A program made the translations under genes and the position numbers. From assembly GCA_016927065.1 (NCBI GenBank), contig JAFGNJ010000005.1, positions 1-64,000 of the forward strand: a stretch of DNA of 64,000 nucleotides, read 5' to 3'. The notes beneath the pieces were generated by a model. The model was not told the DNA's origin, made no database searches, and worked only from the letters and a program-made list of their open reading frames with translations. Source of the stretch: Deltaproteobacteria bacterium (GTDB lineage Bacteria > Desulfobacterota > B13-G15 > RBG-16-54-18). The stretch's first letter is position 1, and each line of letters opens with the position of its first letter. Below are positions 16,174 through 24,816 of this stretch, piece after piece.

Positions 16174-17652
16174 ATGAAATACTCAGTGGCGTGCAATTGG
16201 GATCCAGCGTTGTTGGATCGCCTCAGTAAAGAATCCGCTTCGGTGGATTCGCTCTTCGGTCAGATCACCGACGATCCCTTTGGCGGGGGGCGCGGCTCTT
16301 TTCTCGCGCCGAAAGGCAACCGTGATGAGGCGGCGGAATTCATCGCCGAAGCGCGGAGGCGTGGATTCCACTTCAACTATCTCCTCAACGGTGCCTGTCA
16401 GGACAATCTGGAAATGACCCGTGAAGGAAACCGCATCCTCTTTGATCATATCGAATGGGTCGCTTCGACCGGGGCCGACAAAGTGACCGTTACCCTGCCC
16501 ATCATGCTGGTATGGCTCAAACGTCATTTCCCGGAGTTTCAGGTGGTGGTGTCCAGCTGGGCGCGGGTGGCCAATTGCAAGCGCGCAAAATACTGGGAGA
16601 ATATCGGTGCGGATGAGATCATCCTGGGGGAATATGCCACTCGTGACTTTGCGTCCCTGCAGGCGATGCGGCATGCTCTTAACTGTAGGCTCGAGGTCAT
16701 CGCCAACCCCTCGTGCCTCTATATGTGTTATCTCGACACGAACCATATCAACATGATGTCGCACGCGGCCCAGGGCGGCCATGTGAGCGGCGGCTTTGTG
16801 GTTGACCACTGCCAGGTGTACTGTCAGCGGTTGAAACTGGCGCAGACCGATGAGCTTATTAAGGCGCGGTGGGTGCGGCCGGAGGATGTCGGTGATTACG
16901 AAGAAATCGGCATCAACTCCCTGAAGCTCCTCGAACGCTTCCGGAACACCGAGAGCCTGATGCAGGTGGTTCGCGCCTATGAGGATCGGCGCTTCGACGG
17001 CAACTTCGTCGAGCTCTTGACCCTACCTCGCCGCAATGCCTACAATCCGCCGAATCTGGAATATCTCATCAAGCCTGATCTGGTCAATATCGACGTGATG
17101 CTCGAGATGGCCGACATCTTCGGCTATTCATTTTCCGATGTCATGCAGATAGATAATCGCGCCCTCGACGGCTTTGCCGAACACTTCAAGACACACGATT
17201 GTTATCATAGTTCGTGTGAGGAATGCGGGTATTGCAAACGGTGGGCGGAAAAAGCGGTGCAGGTGGATGAGGAGAAACGTCAAGCCATTCTTGATCGATT
17301 CGACCGCTTTATCGAGGCCATCATCGAACGTCGGACGCTTGCGGAAAACGAGCCCCTTGATGTGAGCCACATCCAGGTGAGCCCGGAAGCGGCTTCCGTA
17401 CTCGACAGCCTGATGGCCTTTGTGCCGCCGCCGCTCGCAGAGATCGCGCGCATGAAGACCATCAACGGCGCCGCCCAGATCGCGGGACAACACAAAAATT
17501 CAAAAACGGATGAAGCAATCGGCCCCGAGGCGATTGCCCACGCCTTTTGGCTGGGCACGCCCGAACCTTCCCGTGATCCTCTGCGGCAGGCCCTCGAACA
17601 GATGGGGCTGTGGCAGCACGTCGCCTCAGCGGAAGGGGCACAGGATCGTTAG
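16174..17652 (+). CDS. U32-peptidase-like Fe-S protein, paralogue A
   Basis: A 492-residue protein with a U32 (collagenase-like/UbiU-UbiV-like) alpha/beta barrel, recognised from its strand pattern and from FHFNYLLNGACQDN, GADKVTVTLP and RLEVIANPSCLYMC. Cysteines suitable for a cluster are C181, C185, C213 and C217. A second set lies in a C-terminal C343-x4-C348-x2-C351-x2-C354 motif. It is clearly homologous to the protein at 28050 over its length, sharing SVDSLFG, RPEDV, VRAYEDRRFDGN and LTLPR. It has a longer C-terminal tail. Being first in the sigma-54 operon and followed by a B12 radical SAM gene suggests a shared reaction. Characterised U32 proteins carry out O2-independent hydroxylations (prephenate-dependent) rather than proteolysis; the substrate here is unknown. 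Confidence 0.8.
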   Translation: MKYSVACNWDPALLDRLSKESASVDSLFGQITDDPFGGGRGSFLAPKGNRDEAAEFIAEARRRGFHFNYLLNGACQDNLEMTREGNRILFDHIEWVASTGADKVTVTLPIMLVWLKRHFPEFQVVVSSWARVANCKRAKYWENIGADEIILGEYATRDFASLQAMRHALNCRLEVIANPSCLYMCYLDTNHINMMSHAAQGGHVSGGFVVDHCQVYCQRLKLAQTDELIKARWVRPEDVGDYEEIGINSLKLLERFRNTESLMQVVRAYEDRRFDGNFVELLTLPRRNAYNPPNLEYLIKPDLVNIDVMLEMADIFGYSFSDVMQIDNRALDGFAEHFKTHDCYHSSCEECGYCKRWAEKAVQVDEEKRQAILDRFDRFIEAIIERRTLAENEPLDVSHIQVSPEAASVLDSLMAFVPPPLAEIARMKTINGAAQIAGQHKNSKTDEAIGPEAIAHAFWLGTPEPSRDPLRQALEQMGLWQHVASAEGAQDR

Positions 17653-17693
17653 ACAGCATGAGAACGAAGACTGTAATGACAGGAGGAAGGACC

Positions 17694-19319
17694 ATGGATG
17701 AGAAACGACTTGATTGCATGCTCGTGCATGCCCCCAAATTCGACAATTGGTATAAACCGCTCGGCGATTTCATATGGATCAACTACCTCCCCATAGGCAT
17801 CTTCGCCTTGGCGGATAATCTTGAGAAGCACGGCTACAAATCCGAGATCGTGCACCTCGGCATCGAGTGGATTGAGGATCACAACTTTGATATCGTCGAG
17901 TATGTGGGAAAAATCCGCCCTCGAGTCGTCGCCCTCTCCCTCCATTGGCACTATCAGTCCTACGACGTCATCAAGGTCGCCGAGGCGATCAAGGCCCGTT
18001 ATCCGGATATCTTTGTGTGCGCCGGGGGGTTTACCGCAAGCTATTATCATAAGGAGATCCCCGAAGACTTCCCCTCCCTGGACGCCGTCATCCGGGGGGA
18101 TGCGGAAGAACCTCTCTTGCGATTAGTCGAGCACGTGACCAAAAACAAACGCGACCTCCACACGGTCCCCAACCTGACCTGGCGCTCAAATGGCAAGGTA
18201 GTGGAGAACGAGGCCTTCTATTGCGCCACTGAGGAGCAGCTCAACGCCTTGCGGTTTACCAACCTTCCGCTCCTCAAAAACCACAAGACCTATGTCAATT
18301 ACTTCGGCCACCCCTTTATGTGGAAAAAGAGCTTTTCCAAGAAAGCAAATTTCCACAAGCTCTCCATCGGTTCCAAGACCCTCCCCTTGTCGATCGGACG
18401 GGGATGTCCTATGACGTGCACCTGGTGCGCCGGCAGCATCCTCTCCCAGAGGTTCATCACCAGGCGCACCAAGCCCATCTATCGGTCGATAGACAAGATA
18501 CTGGAGTCTATCCAAGAGGCACTGTCCTATGGCTATGAGACGATGTACGTGGTCTTCGATCCCTACCCCGACAACCAGGGTTTTTTTATCGAGCTCTTTG
18601 CCAAGATAAGAGAGTACAACATACAGTGCGAGATGGTCTTCGAGTGCCACGGCCTCCCCACCAAGCCGTTTATGGACGCCTTTCACGCGACCTTCCCCCA
18701 TGAGGAGTCGTTTTTGTGCATCTCCCCGGAGACCGGTTCGGAGCGGCTGAGACGGATGCACAAGCACCGCTTTTATTCCAATGAAGAGCTCCTGGATTGT
18801 CTGCGGTATCTAGAGGAGTTGGGGGTCAACAGCGAGGTCTTTTTTACCTACGGCATCCCCGGGGAGACCCTCGAGGAGTTACAAGAGACGATCAAGCTCA
18901 AACGGTTCATCAAGAGGAATTTCAAGCGCGTCCACTGTATCAGGGTCCTTTCAATAGAGATGGAGCCGGGGTCCCCCTGGCACATGGACCCGAAAAAGTA
19001 CGGTATTGTCCATGACAGGCCGCACTTCAGGGATTTTTACCGCGCGCACAGTTCGAAGTATAATCAGACCTATTCATCGCTGGGCTATTTCATCCCGAAC
19101 TACTTCCCCGACAACAACGGGGCTCAGGATATTGCGGGCTTCGAGCAGGCCCTGCAACGGATAAAATGCAAGTATTTCTGTTTTCTCGGCCCCAACGCGA
19201 GAAAGTCCGGCCCCGCGTGGACCGGCCGTCTGTTCTGCAACACCCTCTCCCTGATGGACAGACTCAAAGGAAAAAAGGCGCGCGCGGATGATGCCGCGCC
19301 GTTGTTACGCGGGTCTTGA
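17694..19319 (+). CDS. B12-binding-domain radical SAM protein, paralogue A
   Basis: A 541-residue protein with an N-terminal cobalamin-binding Rossmann fold (about residues 10-150; PRVVALSLHWHYQSYD and IFVCAGGFTAS). The radical SAM domain has C238-x3-C242-x2-C245 (GRGCPMTCTWCAGS) binding the [4Fe-4S] cluster. Downstream, FLCISPETGSERLRR and FFTYGIPGETLEEL are typical of this superfamily. ATG 17694 follows AGGAGGAAGG; the frame opens earlier but inside the previous gene. Members perform methylations, cyclisations or other radical chemistry on unactivated carbons. Pairing with a U32-like protein recurs at 28050-30833. Confidence 0.88.
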   Translation: MDEKRLDCMLVHAPKFDNWYKPLGDFIWINYLPIGIFALADNLEKHGYKSEIVHLGIEWIEDHNFDIVEYVGKIRPRVVALSLHWHYQSYDVIKVAEAIKARYPDIFVCAGGFTASYYHKEIPEDFPSLDAVIRGDAEEPLLRLVEHVTKNKRDLHTVPNLTWRSNGKVVENEAFYCATEEQLNALRFTNLPLLKNHKTYVNYFGHPFMWKKSFSKKANFHKLSIGSKTLPLSIGRGCPMTCTWCAGSILSQRFITRRTKPIYRSIDKILESIQEALSYGYETMYVVFDPYPDNQGFFIELFAKIREYNIQCEMVFECHGLPTKPFMDAFHATFPHEESFLCISPETGSERLRRMHKHRFYSNEELLDCLRYLEELGVNSEVFFTYGIPGETLEELQETIKLKRFIKRNFKRVHCIRVLSIEMEPGSPWHMDPKKYGIVHDRPHFRDFYRAHSSKYNQTYSSLGYFIPNYFPDNNGAQDIAGFEQALQRIKCKYFCFLGPNARKSGPAWTGRLFCNTLSLMDRLKGKKARADDAAPLLRGS

Positions 19320-19368
19320 GATGGTACGTGTTTTTACGGTATAACAAAATAATCAAGGAGGTATTGTT

Positions 19369-20550
19369 ATGAAGCTAGGTAAAAAATGTGTAGTGCTGGC
19401 AATGTGTTTGTCCCTTCTCTTTCTCTTCTCATGCTCACAGAAACCGAAAGAGGGATCCCCCTATACCATCGGGGTCAACCTCGAGCTGACCGGGCCGTGG
19501 GCGGAGGTGACCAAGACCGTGAAGCAGGTCTTGATCATGGAGGTGGAGAAAATCAACGCCATGGGGGGGGTGGACGGCCACCCCTTGGAGCTGGTCATCG
19601 AGGACAACGGTTTCGATCAAGGCAGGGCCGCAGCCATCATGACCAAGTTTACCCAGAACAAGAAAATCCCGGTAGTATTGGGCCCCTGGGAGGACCCGCT
19701 CCAGGGCACCACCAGGGCCATCGCCGAGCGGGAGGGGATCACCAATATCATCTTCTGCCCCTCCAACCCCATGGTCCGGGGCCTCAAACAAAAGTGGTCA
19801 TTCAACATCGCCCAGAGCGACATCATCGTCTCCCGAAAGCTGGCGGACCTGTGTCTGGCCCGCGGGTATAAGACGATCCTGGTCTTCCCGGGCAATTGGC
19901 CCTTGGCCCTGAGCCTGGCCGATTACTTCAAGCAATTCGGTGAGGAAAAGGGGCTGAAGGTCATCATTGCCAAGGAGACCCATGCGCCGAGCGACATCGA
20001 CATGACCCCCCAGCTCATCAAGCTCAAGCCGATCATAGAAAAGGAAAAGGTTGATGCCTTTTACGCCTCCACGGGGGGTCCTCCCGGGCCCATCATCGTC
20101 AAGAATATGCGCGCCCTGGGCATAAAGACCCCGGTCATCGGCACCCACGCCTTCGGATTCGGTTTTGTCATCGCCCTGGGGGGAGCGGCGATGGAAGGGG
20201 TGGAGTTTGGGGCCGGAAAGCCTGTCGTCCCCTACCAGCTCGATGAGGGCGACCCCGTGCGGCCCATCGTCACCGACCTCGACAAACGGATGAAAGAACG
20301 CTACGGCCAGGGGCTTGATCAAATAGCCGGCCATGCCCACGACGCCATCTGGCTCATCTATGACGCCCTGAAACGATGTAAGGGGGAGGTCACCAGGGCC
20401 GCATTCCGGAATGCCCTGGAAGACACCACCGAGTTTGTCGCGTGCCACGGCATCTATAACTACAGCCCCACGGACCACGACGGCTTGAGCAAAGAGGACA
20501 TGGTCTTTATCAGAATCGAAGACGGAAAGTTCAAGCGGCTCAAATTCTGA
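19369..20550 (+). CDS. livK: branched-chain-amino-acid-type ABC transporter, substrate-binding lipoprotein
   Basis: A 393-residue protein with a lipoprotein signal peptide (LLFLFSC; lipid-anchored Cys22) and a type I periplasmic-binding fold: YTIGVNLELTGPWAEVTKTV, then DNGFDQGRAAAIM and PVVLGPWEDPLQGTTRAIAE. AAGGAGG precedes the ATG. The family binds amino acids, amides, urea or aromatic acids, so the name livK gives the family, not the substrate. It is the first of five transporter genes, and a stem-loop separates it from the permease. Confidence 0.88.
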   Translation: MKLGKKCVVLAMCLSLLFLFSCSQKPKEGSPYTIGVNLELTGPWAEVTKTVKQVLIMEVEKINAMGGVDGHPLELVIEDNGFDQGRAAAIMTKFTQNKKIPVVLGPWEDPLQGTTRAIAEREGITNIIFCPSNPMVRGLKQKWSFNIAQSDIIVSRKLADLCLARGYKTILVFPGNWPLALSLADYFKQFGEEKGLKVIIAKETHAPSDIDMTPQLIKLKPIIEKEKVDAFYASTGGPPGPIIVKNMRALGIKTPVIGTHAFGFGFVIALGGAAMEGVEFGAGKPVVPYQLDEGDPVRPIVTDLDKRMKERYGQGLDQIAGHAHDAIWLIYDALKRCKGEVTRAAFRNALEDTTEFVACHGIYNYSPTDHDGLSKEDMVFIRIEDGKFKRLKF

Positions 20551-20595
20551 GGGTTTGACGCAGGGTTGTACATCAGATATATATACATGACTGCG

Positions 20596-20637
20596 AAAAA
20601 GGGGTGGGAGGATAGGAGGATCCGCTCACCCCTTTTT
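20596..20637 (+). terminator. 11-bp stem-loop between substrate-binding protein and permease
   Basis: AAAAAGGGGTG (20596-20606) pairs perfectly with CACCCCTTTTT (20627-20637). The T-run at the 3' side makes it terminator-like. As it is internal to the operon, it probably lets through only part of the transcripts, keeping the binding protein more abundant than the membrane parts, or protects the livK 3' end. Confidence 0.7.
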
Positions 20638-20672
20638 GACCTTTTTTAGTAACTAGTAATAAGGAAAGTTTC

Positions 20673-21563
20673 ATGAACCCGTGGATACATATACCCCAAC
20701 TCCTTGCCGCCGGCATCACCATGGGGGCCATCTACGCCCTGGTGGCCTTGGGGTTTGTCATTATTGTCAGGGCCTCTCAGATCCTCAACTTCGCCCAGGG
20801 GGAGTTCGTCATGCTGGGGGGGGTGGTCACCTTCTTCTTTATTACAGGGGCCGGGCTCCCCTACCCCCTGGCGGCCCTGGCGGCGGTGTTGGCGGTTATC
20901 GTGATCGGGTTCCTCCTCCACCTCTTAGTGGTCTATCCCCTGCGCAAGGCCTCCGTCCTCATCCTCATCATGGCCACCGTGGGGGCGTCCATCGTCATCA
21001 GCAACACCAGCGCGCTCCTCTTTGGGACCCTGCCCAAGGCCCTCCCCCCCTTTTCCGGCGACCTCCCCCTGGAGCTAGGGGGTATCCGCATTGTGCCCCA
21101 GAACCTCTGGGTCCTCGGGGCCACCTTCTTGCTCTTTTTCGTCCTCTATTTCCTCTCCCACCGCACCTTAGTGGGAAAGGCCATGGAGGCGAGCTCAACC
21201 GACCCCTTGGGAGCGGACCTCAGCGGGATCGCGAGAAACTTCATGGTCTTTCTCGCCTTCGGGGTGAGCGCGGGGGTGGGTGCCATTGCCGGGGTCCTGG
21301 TCACGCCGATCTTTTATACCAGCTACAATGCGGGGACCTTGCTGGGATTAAAGGGTTTTATCGCCGCGGTCGTGGGGGGGTGGGGGAAGAACAGCGGCGC
21401 GGTCCTGGGCGGCTTCGTCTTGGGGGTTGTGGAGTCCACGAGCATCGCCTTTATCCCTGCGGGGTATAAGGACGCGGTGGCATTTGTGGTCCTGCTGCTC
21501 ATCCTCTATTTCAGGCCCAAGGGAATCCTGGGCTCACCCTATATCGACAGTCGCCGATGGTAA
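20673..21563 (+). CDS. livH: branched-chain-type ABC transporter permease (LivH family)
   Basis: A 296-residue inner membrane permease with about eight hydrophobic segments. Family landmarks are GAIYALVALGFVIIVRAS, ILNFAQGEFVMLGG and the cytoplasmic coupling region around ASSTDPLGADLSGIARNF, followed by GFIAAVVGGWG. AAGGA lies before the ATG. The last seven bases overlap livM. Confidence 0.92.
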   Translation: MNPWIHIPQLLAAGITMGAIYALVALGFVIIVRASQILNFAQGEFVMLGGVVTFFFITGAGLPYPLAALAAVLAVIVIGFLLHLLVVYPLRKASVLILIMATVGASIVISNTSALLFGTLPKALPPFSGDLPLELGGIRIVPQNLWVLGATFLLFFVLYFLSHRTLVGKAMEASSTDPLGADLSGIARNFMVFLAFGVSAGVGAIAGVLVTPIFYTSYNAGTLLGLKGFIAAVVGGWGKNSGAVLGGFVLGVVESTSIAFIPAGYKDAVAFVVLLLILYFRPKGILGSPYIDSRRW

Positions 21564-22645
21564 AGAAATATAACAAGGGATCCAGAATAGAGTATAGAAA
21601 GAGGGATATCCTCTTTACGGCCGGCCTGTGGCTGGTCTCCCTGATCTTGCCCGATCCGCACCTCCCCTATCGCAGGGAATTTATCAAAAAGCGTGACTTC
21701 TTCTACGTGGGTGCCCTGCTGCTGCTTCCCTTGATCTTGTCCGGTCCCCTCGTCTATCTCATGGTACTGGCGGGGATCTACGCCATTGTGGCCCTGGGGT
21801 TGAGCCTCTTTTTAGGGTACGCCGGGCAGATCTCGCTGGGTCACGCCGCCTTTTTCGGAATCGGGGCCTATACCACGGCCATCCTCACTACACGCTATGC
21901 CGTCTCCCCTCTGGAGGCCTTTGGGGCATCCGCCCTGGCGGCTGCCGTCTGTGCCTACCTCATCGGCAAACCGATCCTTAAATTAAAGGGATATTTTCTC
22001 GCCTTGGCCACCTTGGGGTTCGGGGAAATTTTTTTGGTCATGGTGAGGGAATCCCGCAGCCTCACCGGCGGGGTCAGCGGGATCTTCGGCGTCCCGTGGT
22101 TTTCCGTGGCCGGGTTCGCCTTCGACACCTCTCTGAAACAATATTATCTGGTCTGGGGGGTCCTCATCGCCCTGGTCCTCTTTGCGAAAAACCTGGTGCG
22201 CTCCAAGATGGGGAGGACCCTGTTGGCCGTTGCCGCGAGCGAAGACGCCGCCGCCAGCGTGGGCATCAATGTGGCCCAGGTCAAGGTCAGGGTCTTTGTG
22301 CTCAGCGCCGCCTTCGCCGGTCTTGCCGGCAGCCTGTTTGCCTGCGTCTTGTCCACGGCCAACCCCCAGGGTTTCGGCTTGGGATTGTCCGTTCTCGTCG
22401 TCATGATGGTCATCATGGGGGGCATGGGAAACCTCTATGGCCCCATCTTCGCGGCCATCTTCCTCACCTGGCTGACGGATGTATTGGGGGGATTCCAGGA
22501 ATACAGCCTCCCCATCTACGGCGTGATCCTGATCCTGCTCCTCATCTTTTTTCCCGACGGCGTGGGGACCCGCCTGAATGAAAGGTTGATATATCTCATC
22601 AGCTACTGGGGAAGAAAGAGGAGGAGGGAGAGGGTGGATATCTGA
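21557..22645 (+). CDS. livM: branched-chain-type ABC transporter permease (LivM family)
   Basis: A 362-residue permease with a basic N-terminal extension and about ten membrane segments. Landmarks are YAIVALGLSLFLGYAGQISL, GHAAFFGIGAY and GRTLLAVAASEDAAASVGIN (the coupling helix). It overlaps livH by seven bases and livG by one (TGATG), so translation is coupled along the operon. Confidence 0.92.
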   Translation: MVKKYNKGSRIEYRKRDILFTAGLWLVSLILPDPHLPYRREFIKKRDFFYVGALLLLPLILSGPLVYLMVLAGIYAIVALGLSLFLGYAGQISLGHAAFFGIGAYTTAILTTRYAVSPLEAFGASALAAAVCAYLIGKPILKLKGYFLALATLGFGEIFLVMVRESRSLTGGVSGIFGVPWFSVAGFAFDTSLKQYYLVWGVLIALVLFAKNLVRSKMGRTLLAVAASEDAAASVGINVAQVKVRVFVLSAAFAGLAGSLFACVLSTANPQGFGLGLSVLVVMMVIMGGMGNLYGPIFAAIFLTWLTDVLGGFQEYSLPIYGVILILLLIFFPDGVGTRLNERLIYLISYWGRKRRRERVDI

Positions 22646-23409
22646 TGTCCCTGCTCTCCATCGACACCATAAGCAAGAGCTATGACGGCGTTCGCGCCCT
22701 CAATGGGGTTTCTCTGCGCGTTCGGGAAGGGACCATCAAAGGGCTCATCGGCCCTAACGGGGCGGGCAAGACCACCCTCTTTCACCTGATCACGGGGGTC
22801 GAACGGCCCTCAGCGGGGACCATCTCCTTTCAAGGAAGAGATATCACCACCCTGGAACCCCACGAGATCGCCCTCTTGGGGGTGGGCAGGACCTTTCAGA
22901 CCCTCCAGGTCATGGGAACGATGACCGTGGTGGAGAATATCCTAACCGGCATGCATAGCCGTCTAAAGGGCGGCTTTCTCTCCTGTGGATTATGGCTCCC
23001 CTGGATACACAAAGGGGAACGGACCGCCCTGAAGGAGGCCAAGGAGACCTTGGAATTCCTCGACCTGTTGGGGAGGTGGAAGTGGAACGCTTCCCACCTC
23101 TCATTCGCCCAACAGAAGATGCTTGAGCTGGGCAGGGCCCTGGCCATGAAACCCACTCTGTTGTTGTTGGACGAACCAGCCGCTGGCCTCACCCCCGCCG
23201 AGGTAACCAGGCTGGCGGAAAAGATACGCCGGCTCAGGGAACAGGGGATGACGATCCTCATTGTGGAGCATCACATGGGGATGATCATGGATATAACGGA
23301 TGAGGTGGCGGTACTCCACAACGGGGAGATCATCACCGAAGGCCCCCCCGATGCGGTGAGAAACGATCCCCGCGTCATTGAGGCATACCTAAGGGGGAAA
23401 GATGCTTAG
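22645..23409 (+). CDS. livG: branched-chain-type ABC transporter ATPase (LivG family)
   Basis: A 254-residue ATPase. Walker A is GPNGAGKTT, Walker B is LLLLDEPAAGL and the H-loop is in IVEHHMGMIM. The signature motif is LSFAQQ, where the usual form is LSYGQQ or LSGGQ: the second Gly position holds Ala. This may slow the cycle but is compatible with function in this subfamily. The start overlaps the livM stop; the stop overlaps livF by eight bases. Confidence 0.92.
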   Translation: MSLLSIDTISKSYDGVRALNGVSLRVREGTIKGLIGPNGAGKTTLFHLITGVERPSAGTISFQGRDITTLEPHEIALLGVGRTFQTLQVMGTMTVVENILTGMHSRLKGGFLSCGLWLPWIHKGERTALKEAKETLEFLDLLGRWKWNASHLSFAQQKMLELGRALAMKPTLLLLDEPAAGLTPAEVTRLAEKIRRLREQGMTILIVEHHMGMIMDITDEVAVLHNGEIITEGPPDAVRNDPRVIEAYLRGKDA

Positions 23410-24106
23410 GATAAAAAAATTGATCGTCCATTACGGCCCATTCATGGCCCTTAACAAGATCTCGCTGGAGGTCAATGTGGGAGAGGTAGTCACCCTTGTC
23501 GGCCCCAACAAGGCGGGAAAGACCACCCTCCTCCTCACCCTCTCCGGGATCGTGGAGACGACCGAGGGGAGAGTTCTTTTTCAAGACGCGGATATCACCA
23601 ACCTCGATCCCTACAAGATCGTCGCCCGAGGGCTCGGCCACGTCCCTCAGGGACGCCACATCTTCCCTACGATCTCTGTCTTTGACAACCTCATGGTGGG
23701 GGCCTATATCCGAAGAAAGGCCAAAGGAGAGATTGAAGAAGACCTGACGCGGATATATGAGCTATTCCCCGTCTTGAAGAAACGCGGCAAGCAGAGGGCG
23801 GGTACCCTCAGCGGGGGCGAGCAGCAGATGTTGGCCATCGGGAGGGCTTTGATGGGGCGTCCCAACCTGCTGATGCTGGATGAACCCTCATCGGGACTCG
23901 CCCCTCGTTATATCGATGAGATCTTTGCGGCATTTCAGGAGTTGAACAGGCGGGGGTTGACCATCTTCATCGTCGAACAGGAGATTCAAAGGTCATTGGC
24001 CATCTCGCACCGGGGATATGTCCTGCGCAATGGCCGTCTGATCAAAAAGGGACCCGCACCTGCCCTTGTAGAGAGCCGGGAGGTACAGGAGCTGTGTTTG
24101 GGGTAA
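23402..24106 (+). CDS. livF: branched-chain-type ABC transporter ATPase (LivF family)
   Basis: A 234-residue ATPase: Walker [10 protein letters not shown] (Lys where the family usually has Gly, still fitting GxxxxGKT), signature LSGGEQQ, Walker [12 protein letters not shown] and H-loop in IVEQEIQ, with Gln after Glu in place of the His seen in LivG. It is the last gene of the operon and is followed by a large inverted repeat. Confidence 0.92.
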   Translation: MLRIKKLIVHYGPFMALNKISLEVNVGEVVTLVGPNKAGKTTLLLTLSGIVETTEGRVLFQDADITNLDPYKIVARGLGHVPQGRHIFPTISVFDNLMVGAYIRRKAKGEIEEDLTRIYELFPVLKKRGKQRAGTLSGGEQQMLAIGRALMGRPNLLMLDEPSSGLAPRYIDEIFAAFQELNRRGLTIFIVEQEIQRSLAISHRGYVLRNGRLIKKGPAPALVESREVQELCLG

Positions 24107-24128
24107 TTGCTCAGAAAATAGACCGCAC

Positions 24129-24202
24129 AAATCCCTCCCCTCCTCCCTTTACAAAAGGGAGGAGTTCTTCCCCCTTTAACAAAGGGGGATAGAGGGGGAT
24201 TT
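24129..24202. repeat. 74-bp inverted repeat (MITE-like), also a possible terminator
   Basis: AAATCCCTCCCCTCCTCCC at the left end is largely the reverse complement of GGGGGATAGAGGGGGATTT at the right end. In between are short internal repeats of CCTTT-ACAAAAGG type. Sequences of the form AATCCCCCT...AGGGGGATT occur as dispersed palindromes in many environmental bacteria. It follows livF by 22 bases and would fold into a stable RNA stem, so it could end the operon. Confidence 0.65.
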
Positions 24203-24274
24203 TCATAGTTCGAGGGTGGTACCTCACTACGGGAATGACTGAGTATGAGTACGAGTGGGAAAACGAAGAGCGGC

Positions 24275-24628
24275 CTATTGCGATGACGGGATGGCTTCGG
24301 TCAGAAATTCGAACCACTGCTCTTGGAGGAAGATCCTCCGTCTGGGGACGATGGTAACGGGGGCAAACCTGAGGGTGAAGGACTTCCCCTTTTGATCACG
24401 GAAGGCAAGGTTGAAGAGAACGGTGTCCGACCCATAATAATTGTCTCGGGTGAGGGAGATCCGCTCCATCCTGGAAAAGGGGATTGTCAAATCGATCTTT
24501 TCCCCTTTCTTGCTCGCGGGCACCTGAAAGAACAGCTGTGCTTCCTCCACCCATAAGCGCCCCTTGCGCCTGGACCCTTTGACCGGGAGTCCACCGTAGT
24601 AATACATTTTGCACGGTTGAGGAGTCAT
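24275..24628 (-). CDS. hypothetical small protein, possibly PH/GRAM-like
   Basis: A 117-residue protein with alternating beta strands (GRLWVEEAQLFFQVP, KIDLTIPFSRMERISLT, FTLRFAPVTI) ending in a single helix (QEQWFEFLTEAI). This order, strands plus a final helix, is what PH/GRAM-like or bacterial PH domains show. No membrane segment. No clear ribosome site precedes ATG 24628; ATG 24607 is possible. The assignment is structural inference. Confidence 0.5.
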   Translation of the reverse strand: MTPQPCKMYYYGGLPVKGSRRKGRLWVEEAQLFFQVPASKKGEKIDLTIPFSRMERISLTRDNYYGSDTVLFNLAFRDQKGKSFTLRFAPVTIVPRRRIFLQEQWFEFLTEAIPSSQ

Positions 24629-24731
24629 CGTTCAAAAAGTAGGATAGCACTGACGACCGTGTGCGTCAATGGGAAGGGGTTATACGACATGATCAGCTTT
24701 CAACACCTTGATTTTTAAAGATTTTTTCTTC

Positions 24732-24761
24732 TTGTTGTGATGTTTAAAAATTTGTTATAAT
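24732..24761 (+). promoter_or_regulatory. candidate sigma-70 promoter of the defence island
   Basis: TTGTTG (24732-24737), an 18-base spacer and TATAAT (24756-24761) lie 55 bases before the HEPN-like gene, in an AT-rich stretch that marks the left edge of the island. Confidence 0.5.
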
Positions 24762-24816
24762 GTATCCATAAGAGAAGCAAACAGGAATGTTTTATATTAA
24801 TTGTTGGGCAACATAA

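Noticed and set aside
17610-17693. Upstream extension of the first radical SAM frame
   Set aside because: Overlaps the end of the U32-like gene; a strong ribosome site stands before ATG 17694.
19316-19368. Readthrough of the TGA ending the first radical SAM gene as a selenocysteine codon
   Set aside because: The following frame is short and random-looking, no SECIS-like hairpin follows, and the livK ribosome site lies there.
24396-24650. Alternative minus-strand frame of 84 codons over the PH-like gene
   Set aside because: The overlapping 117-codon frame has a clear strand-and-helix layout; the alternative has none and no ribosome site.
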